Positions 34,165 through 41,501 of a DNA stretch of 64,000 nucleotides are shown here, one piece after another. The stretch comes from JBCCQL01 sp039414355 (GTDB lineage Bacteria; Planctomycetota; Planctomycetia; Pirellulales; Lacipirellulaceae). The number at the start of each line of letters is the position of its first letter. Within the stretch, counting starts at the first letter, position 1. The translations under genes were made by a program, and so were the position numbers. The stretch lies in assembly GCA_039414355.1 (NCBI GenBank), contig JBCDJN010000015.1, forward strand, positions 1 to 64,000, given 5' to 3'. The notes under the pieces are model-generated. The model did no database searches. It had not been told where the DNA came from and saw only the letters and a program-made list of their open reading frames with translations.

Positions 34165-34936
34165 TCTCGCCGCCGCACCGCCGGCACGGGTCGCCGCCTT
34201 TGCCGTAGACGCGGTGCAGGTTCTGGTAGCTGCCGTCTTGGTTCAGGGCGTTGCGGTAGGTGCCATCGCCCAGGGTGGAACCCTCGTGCCGGATCGCCTC
34301 CTCGAGCACCTCACGCGTGGCGTCGGCGATCCGCTTCCACTTGGGGCCGGTGAGCCGGTCGCAGCGGGCGGCCGGGTGGATTCCCGCCACGTGCAGGATC
34401 TCCGCTGCGTAGAGGTTGCCAATGCCCGCCACGGCTCTTTGATCCAACAGGGCGACCTTCACGGCGCGGCGACTCGCGGCGAGCCGACGGCGCAGGTCGC
34501 CGGACGAAACGGCCAACGCATCCGGCCCGAGCTTGTTCGGGCCAAACGCCTCGGCCTGCTCCTGGGGCGATAGCAGCCGAACGTTTCCCAGCCCGCGGCG
34601 GTCCCAATACCAAAACGCCTCCGCATTGCCGCCCGAGAGGTCAAATCGCACGCGGAGGTACAACGGGTCCGGCGGGTCGGCCAACAGCACGAGGCCGGTC
34701 ATCCGCGGTTCGAGAATGATGGCGTCGTCCGATTCCAACCGCACGGCAACCCGCTTTCCGATGCGATCGACCGCCGTGATCAATTGCCCGCGGGCCCGCC
34801 GCTGGAACGCCCGACCGACCGGGGTAAACTGAATGGCCTTCCGCGGGCACCTCAGCTTCTCGACCGAAACGATCCGCGCCCCAACAACCGGCAGGATGCC
34901 GCGACGCATCGTTTCGACTTCGGGTAGTTCGGGCAT
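34103..34936 (-). CDS. mutM: Formamidopyrimidine-DNA glycosylase MutM (Fpg)
   Basis: MutM removes 8-oxoguanine and other oxidised purines. The mature N-terminus begins PELPEVETMRRG, with the catalytic Pro2 and Glu3. The middle of the protein has DQRAVAGIGNLYAAEILHVA, the helix-two-turn-helix DNA-binding region. The C-terminal zinc finger has Cys pairs in CRRCGG and CPGC. Length 277 residues is typical. The start is ATG 34936 because the catalytic Pro must follow it; a frame to 35011 is an artefact. It is divergent from trpB across a spacer with a 28-bp inverted repeat and converges with the dockerin gene. Confidence 0.95.
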   Translation of the reverse strand: MPELPEVETMRRGILPVVGARIVSVEKLRCPRKAIQFTPVGRAFQRRARGQLITAVDRIGKRVAVRLESDDAIILEPRMTGLVLLADPPDPLYLRVRFDLSGGNAEAFWYWDRRGLGNVRLLSPQEQAEAFGPNKLGPDALAVSSGDLRRRLAASRRAVKVALLDQRAVAGIGNLYAAEILHVAGIHPAARCDRLTGPKWKRIADATREVLEEAIRHEGSTLGDGTYRNALNQDGSYQNLHRVYGKGGDPCRRCGGEIKRIVQAQRSTFFCPGCQRR

Positions 34937-34961
34937 TTCCGTTAGCAAGCACGACCAACTA

Positions 34962-35040
34962 AGAACGCTAATCGACGCTGATCTCCGCTCATTGCGAGGT
35001 AAGAACCCCATCAGCGAAGATCAGTGTCGATTAGTGTTCC
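34962..35040. repeat. Inverted repeat between mutM and trpB (28-bp arms)
   Basis: The arms AGAACGCTAATCGACGCTGA... (34962-34989) and its complement (35013-35040) match at 24 of 28 positions, with a 23-base loop. It lies 25 bases upstream of the mutM ATG and 34 bases upstream of the trpB ATG, in the divergent promoter region. Confidence 0.7.
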
Positions 35041-35074
35041 TGGGTGAACAACGTACCGGTTAAAGGTTGGCAGC

Positions 35075-36307
35075 ATGAGCGTTGATATCTCCGACCCCCG
35101 AACCCTGGCAACCAGCCGAGTTCCCGACGCGGCCGGCCGGTTTGGCGACTTCGGCGGGCGGTATGTTCCCGAGACGCTGGTTCGCGCTCTCGATGAGCTT
35201 TCCATTGAGTACGACAAGTCGATTGGCGACGAGTCGTTCCAATCGGAGCTCGGCGAGTTACTCCGCGACTTCGTAGGCCGCGAGTCGCCGTTCTACCACG
35301 CCCGGCGTTTGAGTGAGCAGTGCGGCGGGGCTCAGATCTACTTCAAGCGCGAAGACGTCAACCACACCGGCGCCCACAAGATCAACAACACGCTCGGCCA
35401 GTGCCTGCTGACCAAGCGGATGGGCAAGACGCGGGTCATCGCCGAGACCGGCGCCGGTCAGCACGGGGTGGCGACGGCGACGGCTTGTGCCCACTTCGGC
35501 CTGCCCTGTGTCGTTTACATGGGCGAAGAAGACATCCGCCGGCAGTCTCCCAACGTCTTCGCCATGAAGCTGCTTGGCGCCGAGGTGCGGCCCGTCACCA
35601 CGGGCAGCCGGACGCTGCGGGACGCCATCAACGAGGCGATGCGGGACTGGATGGCGAGCGTCGACGACACGCACTACATCTTGGGCAGCGTGGTCGGCCC
35701 GCACCCGTTCCCGCGGATCGTGCGGGACTATCAATCGGTGATCGGCCGCGAGACCATCGCCCAGTGCCAGTCGCGGCTCGGCAAGCTGCCCGAGGTGGTG
35801 GTGGCGTGCGTCGGCGGCGGCTCGAACGCGGCGGGCATGTTCTACCCGTTTGTGGATCACCCGGGCGTCGAACTCATCGGCGTTGAAGCCGGCGGCCGCA
35901 GCGACCAACCCGGCGAGCACGCCAGCCCGCTCTCGTACGGCCAGCCGGGCGTGCTGCACGGCTCATTCAGCTACGTCATGCAGGACGACGATGGGCAAAC
36001 GTGCGACGTGCACAGCATGTCCGCCGGCCTGGACTACCCGGGCGTGGGCCCCGAGCACAGCTACTGGAAAGACACGGGTCGGGTACAGTACGACAGCTGC
36101 CGCGACGTGAGCGCGATGGAGGCCTTCGACGCCTGTGCGTCGGCCGAAGGCATCATGCCCGCCCTAGAAACGGCCCACGCCGTGGCCAAGGCGATGGAGA
36201 TCGCCCGCGAGCGCGCGAAGGACGACGCGGTGGTCGTCTGTCTCTCCGGACGCGGGGACAAAGACGCGATGGAAATCGCGCGACTGAAGGGCGTCAACTA
36301 CGGCTGA
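35075..36307 (+). CDS. trpB: Tryptophan synthase beta chain
   Basis: TrpB condenses indole with L-serine to make tryptophan, using pyridoxal phosphate. The 410-residue protein has the PLP lysine Lys102 in HTGAHKINNTLGQC. The phosphate-binding GGGSNAAG is near 250, and the RFGDFGGRYVPETL start is conserved. RMGKTRVIAETGAGQHGVAT is also present. All features match the TrpB1 type that pairs with TrpA. It is separated from trpA by about 1 kb with three unrelated genes. Confidence 0.96.
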   Translation: MSVDISDPRTLATSRVPDAAGRFGDFGGRYVPETLVRALDELSIEYDKSIGDESFQSELGELLRDFVGRESPFYHARRLSEQCGGAQIYFKREDVNHTGAHKINNTLGQCLLTKRMGKTRVIAETGAGQHGVATATACAHFGLPCVVYMGEEDIRRQSPNVFAMKLLGAEVRPVTTGSRTLRDAINEAMRDWMASVDDTHYILGSVVGPHPFPRIVRDYQSVIGRETIAQCQSRLGKLPEVVVACVGGGSNAAGMFYPFVDHPGVELIGVEAGGRSDQPGEHASPLSYGQPGVLHGSFSYVMQDDDGQTCDVHSMSAGLDYPGVGPEHSYWKDTGRVQYDSCRDVSAMEAFDACASAEGIMPALETAHAVAKAMEIARERAKDDAVVVCLSGRGDKDAMEIARLKGVNYG

Positions 36308-36336
36308 GTGAGCGACCGAACCGTGAGCGAGAATCC

Positions 36337-36723
36337 ATGACAAGCGTTGCCGAATTCGCCGTGGTGGTCGCGGTCGCCGCCGTCCTGCTGGGGTGGACAC
36401 TTCGCCGATTCCGCGTCGCGCGAATCATCGCGTCAGTATTGATCGCCGGCAGCATCGCCTCGGCCGTCGCCCGCGCAGAAGCCCCGGCCAACGAGGAAGC
36501 CGCACCCGCCACGGCCAGCGATGCAAGCGACGAGACCGACAAAGCGACGCTCGAAGACGGCGAGCGGGACTGGGGCCGCGACGACGGCATTGCCACGCAG
36601 CTCACCACGCGGTCGAAGCTGGTCGTTGGCGTCGTTTTCCTGGTGGTGCTGGGGTGCGTGATCGGCGTGTTGGCGTACCGCAAGCCGGACGGAGCGGCCT
36701 ACGCGGATGGCGAAACCGACTGA
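36337..36723 (+). CDS. Small membrane protein, unknown
   Basis: A 128-residue protein starting at ATG 36337, 29 bases after the trpB stop. It has hydrophobic helices at about residues 4-19 and 26-45 (the latter possibly a signal), a polar acidic middle rich in Ala, Glu and Asp (46-90), and a C-terminal helix (about 95-117: LVVGVVFLVVLGCVIGVLAY). It may be a membrane-anchored spacer protein. I do not recognise it. It could be co-transcribed with trpB. Confidence 0.6.
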   Translation: MTSVAEFAVVVAVAAVLLGWTLRRFRVARIIASVLIAGSIASAVARAEAPANEEAAPATASDASDETDKATLEDGERDWGRDDGIATQLTTRSKLVVGVVFLVVLGCVIGVLAYRKPDGAAYADGETD

Positions 36724-36746
36724 GGCGAGAGAAGTAAAGTCGCCGG

Positions 36747-36962
36747 TTAATCCTGCGGGATAACCTCGGCGATTTCCTCAAACCTCAGGGTAACAAACCC
36801 CTCACCCTCGGCTGGCACGATCGTGCAAGTACTGGAAGCCTTGCCAGTACCCGCGTGATACGGCTCGGTTATCACGTACTCGTCACCGGCCTTTAAGCGG
36901 ATTAAGAACGGCCTGAACGGGCGCTCAACGATTAGCGGGATCAGGTCTTCAGGGGTCGCCAT
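36747..36962 (-). CDS. Small conserved-looking protein, unknown
   Basis: A 71-residue protein (MATPEDLIPLIVERPFRPF) with a beta-rich composition and no membrane helix. It shares with the neighbour at 36993-37205 a central V.EPY segment (YVITEPY versus VRVDEPYEI) after an LK/LNNGD-type turn, suggesting paralogy. Both are on the minus strand, 30 bases apart. Function unknown. Confidence 0.55.
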   Translation of the reverse strand: MATPEDLIPLIVERPFRPFLIRLKAGDEYVITEPYHAGTGKASSTCTIVPAEGEGFVTLRFEEIAEVIPQD

Positions 36963-36992
36963 TGCTTCGCCTCGGATCGTACGGGTGAGTCG

Positions 36993-37205
36993 CTACTCAG
37001 GCTGCCGCCGCAATATCTGGGTGACGTTTCGGTAGGCAACGAAATGCGTGGTGTTGCCTTCGTGAACCGTGAAACACGGATCACCTTTGTCGATTGTGAT
37101 CTCGTAGGGCTCGTCCACGCGGACAACGTCGCCATTGTTCAATCGCACTTCGAGCACCGGAAAGGGCGAAACCTGCATCATCCGTTGAAGGACGGTTGCG
37201 TTCAT
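36993..37205 (-). CDS. Small protein, likely paralogue of the 36747-36962 gene
   Basis: A 70-residue protein (MNATVLQRMMQVSPFPVLEV) with RLNNGDVVRVDEPYEITI and a C-terminal THFVAYRNVTQILRR. Short beta-strand-rich proteins of this sort occur in planctomycetes as pairs. It lies opposite to trpB and trpA and separates them. Function unknown. Confidence 0.55.
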   Translation of the reverse strand: MNATVLQRMMQVSPFPVLEVRLNNGDVVRVDEPYEITIDKGDPCFTVHEGNTTHFVAYRNVTQILRRQPE

Positions 37206-37306
37206 TGAGGTTGAGGCTCGGGTGGTCGAGCCGCGGGTTGATTGGGTCCGGCTCTCATTCTACGCTCCAAGCATAGTCCCTGGCGCCACGATTCTAACGC
37301 GATTCC

Positions 37307-38107
37307 ATGCCCAGCATCCCCGAACTCTTCGCCACGCTCCGCGCCGATAACCGCAAGGCGCTCATGCCGTTCATCACCGCCGGCGACCCCGAACTGGAGT
37401 TCACCGCGGCGGTGCTCAAGGAGGTGGTTGGCCGCGGCGCCGCGCTCTGCGAGGTCGGCATCCCGTACAGCGACCCCATCGCCGACGGGCCGGTGATTCA
37501 GGAGTCTTACACCCGGGCGCTCGACGCGAAGATCAAGCTGTCCGGCATCCTTGAGACGCTCGGCGGGGTCTGCCCCGAACTCGACGCGCCGGTTGTGACG
37601 ATGGTCTCTTACGCCATCATCTTTCGCCACGGCATCGAGCGCTACTGCGACGACGTGAAGAGCCGCGGCGTTGCCGGGCTGATCGTGCCCGACCTGCCGG
37701 TCGAAGAGTCTCCTGCGCTGTCCAAGGTTTGCTCCGAGCGCGGCCTGTCGCTGATCCAGCTCGTCACGCCCACGACGCCGCGCGAGCGGGCGCTCAAGAT
37801 CTGCTCGACCTCCACCGGCTTCGTCTACTACGTCTCCGTGGCGGGCATCACCGGCGAGCGGACGGAGTTGCCGCCGGACCTGGTTGACAACGTGGGCTGG
37901 CTGCGCGAGCAGACCGACTTGCCGATCTGCATCGGCTTTGGCATCAGCAAGCCGGAACACGTCAAGCTGCTCTCGCCCGTTGCCGACGGCCTGATTGTTG
38001 GTTCGGCGATTGTCAAGCGGATTGCGACCGCCGCCGACCGGCCACGCGACGAAGTCCTGGCGGATGTTGGCGACTATGTGGCGAGCCTTCTGGCAGCGCT
38101 CGATTAG
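37307..38107 (+). CDS. trpA: Tryptophan synthase alpha chain
   Basis: TrpA cleaves indole-3-glycerol phosphate to indole and glyceraldehyde 3-phosphate; indole is channelled to TrpB. The catalytic Glu49 is in CEVGIPYSDP and Asp60 in IADGPVIQESY. IVPDLPVEE, VYYVSVAGITGER and the phosphate-binding ICIGFGISKPEHV and DGLIVGSAIVKRI follow in order. Length 266 residues is normal. The upstream 100 bases show no clear promoter. Confidence 0.96.
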   Translation: MPSIPELFATLRADNRKALMPFITAGDPELEFTAAVLKEVVGRGAALCEVGIPYSDPIADGPVIQESYTRALDAKIKLSGILETLGGVCPELDAPVVTMVSYAIIFRHGIERYCDDVKSRGVAGLIVPDLPVEESPALSKVCSERGLSLIQLVTPTTPRERALKICSTSTGFVYYVSVAGITGERTELPPDLVDNVGWLREQTDLPICIGFGISKPEHVKLLSPVADGLIVGSAIVKRIATAADRPRDEVLADVGDYVASLLAALD

Positions 38108-38122
38108 CCGCAGACATCGAAA

Positions 38123-38152
38123 TTGACCCGCACGCGGATTTCTGCCTAGCAT
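38123..38152 (+). promoter_or_regulatory. Possible promoter upstream of the 38351 gene
   Basis: TTGACC (38123-38128) and TAGCAT (38147-38152) are spaced by 18 bases, just after trpA and about 200 bases before the next start. The long leader that would result carries no other evident signal. Confidence 0.25.
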
Positions 38153-38350
38153 GAACCAGTCGCGGGTCGGTTGGTTGCCCCCGCGGCGTTTGTGGCTCGG
38201 CCGGCGAGTGGCGGTCGGGCTCAGGCGATTCACCCGGTGGGTGGTCCGCAACTCGCTCGCGACCCACCGCGATCGGGAACTCGGCACGCTTGGCAGAGCC
38301 GCGGTCGGAAGACCTAAGCACGCCGGCGTGGAGCGAGGCGCGAGGTCTCC

Positions 38351-38905
38351 ATGCAGGACAACCGTTCTTCGGACTGGTGTGACGACTCAGCCGATCCCGG
38401 CCCCTCCACCGCCGAGCGCTACTTCGCCGGCGTCACTGAGCAGACCTTCCACACCGAGCTCGGCGTCGTTGATCCGCCGATGGTGGATTACGTGACCGGC
38501 ATGCTGGTTCGGTTCGTCCGGTCGGACGCGGTCTTTGGGGTCCGAGGTCCGCGCGGCAAACGGTTGACGCAGGTCGCCGAGATGCTGGCCGAGGCCGAGG
38601 AGCGAACCGGCCCCGCGCGGCGTAGGGTCCACCGGCACATCGGAGACTTCACGCTGTTCTGGACGGGCGTCTACCCGGAGATGGCGGAGCGGCTGCGCCA
38701 GCACGGCAGCAAGGACGCCCTGCTGGACTATCGGGACCAGGGGCGCCGGGCGTACTTCGTCGCCAGCCGCCTGCCGGGCGCCGAGCAGGCGCCACCGGCC
38801 GACGTGTTAGAGAGACTAGCCGATCAGTTCGAACTCGTCGGCCACGGCCTGCGTGAGGTCCGCAAGACGTGGGAGGAACGCGACGGCGGCGGCCTTCTGG
38901 TGTAA
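38351..38905 (+). CDS. Conserved hypothetical protein
   Basis: A 184-residue soluble protein (MQDNRSSDWCDDSADPG...). The part from residue 24 (RYFAGVTEQTFHTELGVVD) onward is mostly helical. It contains RGKRLTQVAEMLAEAEERTG, RRVHRHIGDFTLFWTGVYPE and YRDQGRRAYFVASRL, a pattern seen in planctomycete proteins of unknown function. No catalytic or membrane motif is visible. It converges on the PAS gene. Confidence 0.65.
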   Translation: MQDNRSSDWCDDSADPGPSTAERYFAGVTEQTFHTELGVVDPPMVDYVTGMLVRFVRSDAVFGVRGPRGKRLTQVAEMLAEAEERTGPARRRVHRHIGDFTLFWTGVYPEMAERLRQHGSKDALLDYRDQGRRAYFVASRLPGAEQAPPADVLERLADQFELVGHGLREVRKTWEERDGGGLLV

Positions 38906-38939
38906 GCCGCGACCCGCGGGCGACAACGATGCCGCCGCT

Positions 38940-40361
38940 TTAGACCTCGACCAGTTCGCGCGTGTCGTCGATCTGCTCTTCACTAAGCGACACCGCGTCG
39001 GCGACCACGGCCGATAACTGGTCAAGCTGCTCGGCGAGCTTCGGCTGGATCTTTACCAACTGAGTGATCTGCTGAGCCGCGGTGTCGAGCATCTCGGTCA
39101 CTGCCAGGCAGTCGCCGCGCGACTCTTCGATGATCTTCCCGATGTCGTCGAAGATCCCGGTAAACGCGCCGGCCTGGGTTTGGGCGGCGACCTCGATTCG
39201 GCCGTTGAGCTGAACCACCTGCATGCGCTCGACCTGCTTCGACACCTCCTCGGATGAGGCGCCCAACGCGCGGATGTCGCTGTACAGGCCGCCGAGGCCG
39301 TTCATGACCGAGCGGCTGCGGGTAAGCAGCTCTTCGCTCAGGCACTCCAGCCCCTCGCGGACGCCGGCCGGATTCGCGGCGAACGCGTCGCCCCGCAGCT
39401 CGGTGGCGTAGGACTCGCTGACGTACGCCTGGAGCTGAGCGACGGCCACGTCGAAGGCCAGGCGCCGCGCCTCGGAGCAGAGCGGCCCCATGCGGGACAT
39501 CAAGTCGCCCAGCATCTGGTCGGCTTCCTTGGAACGCTCGCCAAGGCTGCGCGATATGACTGAGAGCGTAGCGCCCGCCGCTCCCATCCGCGACGCCGCC
39601 AGGTTGGCGTTGAGCGACGAGAACGTGAGTGACTTGCCCAGCTCGTCGAGCGCCGCGTGCCGCTCGAACAGGCGGTCGCCCAGCGTGTGGAATCGCGACA
39701 ACGACTGAAAGAGCCCTTCAATCGTATCGACCAGCTCACCCGAGCACCCCCGCAAGCGGACCAGGCAAGCGGTCTCGTCGCACTCAACCCGCGTGCCGCG
39801 CACCGCGGCGATCTTGGGCCGCAGGGCGTTGAGTTCTTCGCAGAGGGCGGCCCGCATGAACGCGTCGTAGTCCGGGAAGCCGGCCTCGGCCAACCCTTGG
39901 AGCATGATCGGCGTGGCCTTCTCGATCGCTTCCCGCTTGTTGGTGCGTGCCTCGACCAGTTGTTCTTCTTCAAGCACGCGTGCGTACAGTTCCTTCGCGG
40001 CCTCAAAGAGCGGCGTGGAGGGCTTTAGCCGGACTGACAGGTAGCCCTCCTTGCACGGCGTGATCATCGCAAGAACCCAGTAGTGCCTCCCGTCCTTGGC
40101 GAGGTTCTTGACGTAGGCAGCGATGGGCTTGCCCGCCTCCAGGTAGTTCCACAGCAGCTTGAAGACGCAGCGGGGGACTTGCGGGTGTCGGATGATGTTG
40201 TGCGGCTCACCGACCAGCTCTTCTTCGCTGTAACCCGACACGCGGGTGAAGACCTCGTTGCCGTATCGGATACGGCCCTTGGTGTCGGTTGTCGAGAAGA
40301 AGAGCTCCTCGGCGCCGAACTTCCGGGCCTCACGCAGGGGCTGCACGCGGGGGACGATCAT
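38940..40361 (-). CDS. Soluble PAS-domain receptor, Aer-like with a divergent signalling region
   Basis: The 473-residue protein has an Aer-type PAS domain (residues 15-125): YGNEVFTRVSGYSEEELVGE is followed by HNIIRHPQVPRCVF, a signature of aerotaxis receptors that bind FAD. DGRHYWVLAMITPCKEGYLS comes next. No membrane helix is visible, unlike classical Aer. The C-terminal 300 residues are helical (for example SEEVSKQVERMQVVQLNGRI and AQTQAGAFTGIFDDIGKII), resembling a methyl-accepting chemotaxis signalling region but without its standard hairpin tip. It probably senses redox state; the output partner is unknown. Confidence 0.75.
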   Translation of the reverse strand: MIVPRVQPLREARKFGAEELFFSTTDTKGRIRYGNEVFTRVSGYSEEELVGEPHNIIRHPQVPRCVFKLLWNYLEAGKPIAAYVKNLAKDGRHYWVLAMITPCKEGYLSVRLKPSTPLFEAAKELYARVLEEEQLVEARTNKREAIEKATPIMLQGLAEAGFPDYDAFMRAALCEELNALRPKIAAVRGTRVECDETACLVRLRGCSGELVDTIEGLFQSLSRFHTLGDRLFERHAALDELGKSLTFSSLNANLAASRMGAAGATLSVISRSLGERSKEADQMLGDLMSRMGPLCSEARRLAFDVAVAQLQAYVSESYATELRGDAFAANPAGVREGLECLSEELLTRSRSVMNGLGGLYSDIRALGASSEEVSKQVERMQVVQLNGRIEVAAQTQAGAFTGIFDDIGKIIEESRGDCLAVTEMLDTAAQQITQLVKIQPKLAEQLDQLSAVVADAVSLSEEQIDDTRELVEV

Positions 40362-40502
40362 GACCGGTTCCGCTGGGCTGTCGATTGGGTTGCGGGCGGT
40401 CCATCCCAGGACCGCCCATCGACATAACTTAGGTTAGCCGGTGCGCACCAACTGCCGGCTCATAGAAAAACTCCCTTGCGGCGTGGGAACTCCGCAATGC
40501 CC

Positions 40503-41429
40503 TTACGTGACCAACCCCTTGGTCACCATCATGAATACGTCTTCTAGCGTGGGTTCCTTGTCAGCGAAGGAGACGAGGCCGACGTCGGCGCTAACCAGCG
40601 CCCGCATAAGCCGCTGCACGCTCTGTTCGTCGCCGTCCAGCTCGACGGTGCAGCTCCGCGCATCCTCCTGCACACTCCGCACATTCGGATCACTCCGGAT
40701 CAGGCTCACTCCGGCTTCTGGCGAGCCGGCGAAGCGGACCTCGATGTGCCGGTTCTGCTGGATCTTCCGATAAACCTTCTCGATCGGGCCGTACAGCAGC
40801 AGCGAGCCCCGCTCGATGATCCCGATCGACGTGCAGACATCGGCCAGCTCCGTGAGGATGTGGCTGGAGATCAGGATGGTCTTGCCCATCCGGCGAAGTT
40901 CCTTCAGAAGCGCCTTAACCTCCAGACGAGCGCGGGGGTCGAGGCCGCTGGCGGGCTCGTCGAGGATGAGCACCGGCGGGTCGTGCACCAGGGTCTTCGC
41001 CAGGCAGAGCCGCTGCTTCATGCCGCGCGAGAGACCGTTGACGTAGTCGTCCCGCTTATGGGTCAGGTCGAGCAGCTCCAGCACGTCGCCGATGACCGCT
41101 TTGCGCCGGTTGGCCGGGATCTCGTACGCCACGGAGAAAAAATCGAGGAACTCCCACACCTTCATGCCGTCGTACACGCCGAACATGTCGGGCATGTAGC
41201 CCACACTGCGGCGGACGCCGATGGGGTCGTCGTTCACGCTGTGGCCGTTGACGAACCCCTCGCCGGTGGTGGCGCGAAGGAGCGTGGCCAGAAACCGGAT
41301 CGTCGTGCTCTTGCCGGCGCCGTTGGGGCCGATGAAGCCAAACATCTCACCCGCGGCGATCTTGAGGTTCAGGTTCTCAACCGCCACGAAGTCGCCGTAG
41401 CGCTTGCCGAAGTTTCTGATCTCGATCAT
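40503..41429 (-). CDS. ABC transporter ATP-binding protein
   Basis: The 308-residue ATPase has Walker A GPNGAGKST (about residues 34-42), the signature LSRGMKQRLCLAKTL and Walker B PVLILDEPASGLDPRARLEV, then SSHILTELADVC with the switch His. The N-terminal MIEIRNFGKRYGDFVAVENL and the long C-terminal extension place it among ABC-2-type exporters (GldA/CcmA-like). A matching ABC-2 permease was not found here; the upstream 842-residue protein may be its partner. The ATG follows two blocks of GGCGCTAG repeats and lacks a Shine-Dalgarno sequence. Confidence 0.88.
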   Translation of the reverse strand: MIEIRNFGKRYGDFVAVENLNLKIAAGEMFGFIGPNGAGKSTTIRFLATLLRATTGEGFVNGHSVNDDPIGVRRSVGYMPDMFGVYDGMKVWEFLDFFSVAYEIPANRRKAVIGDVLELLDLTHKRDDYVNGLSRGMKQRLCLAKTLVHDPPVLILDEPASGLDPRARLEVKALLKELRRMGKTILISSHILTELADVCTSIGIIERGSLLLYGPIEKVYRKIQQNRHIEVRFAGSPEAGVSLIRSDPNVRSVQEDARSCTVELDGDEQSVQRLMRALVSADVGLVSFADKEPTLEDVFMMVTKGLVT

Positions 41430-41433
41430 TGGG

Positions 41434-41464
41434 AGGCGCTAGGTTGTCAGGCGCTAGGCGCTAG
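41434..41464. repeat. GGCGCTAG repeat directly upstream of the ABC ATPase
   Basis: Three copies of AGGCGCTAG (41434, 41449 and 41456, the last two overlapping) start five bases before the ATG of the ATPase (minus strand). The same word in the other orientation occurs at 19738-19772. Confidence 0.75.
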
Positions 41465-41501
41465 TTTTCTTGGTGGATGCCGTTGGGTGTGCTCTAGGCG
41501 G

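Noticed and set aside
38151..38495. Plus-strand 114-codon frame before the 38351 gene
   Set aside because: Arg-rich with no pattern, and it overlaps the start of a better candidate.
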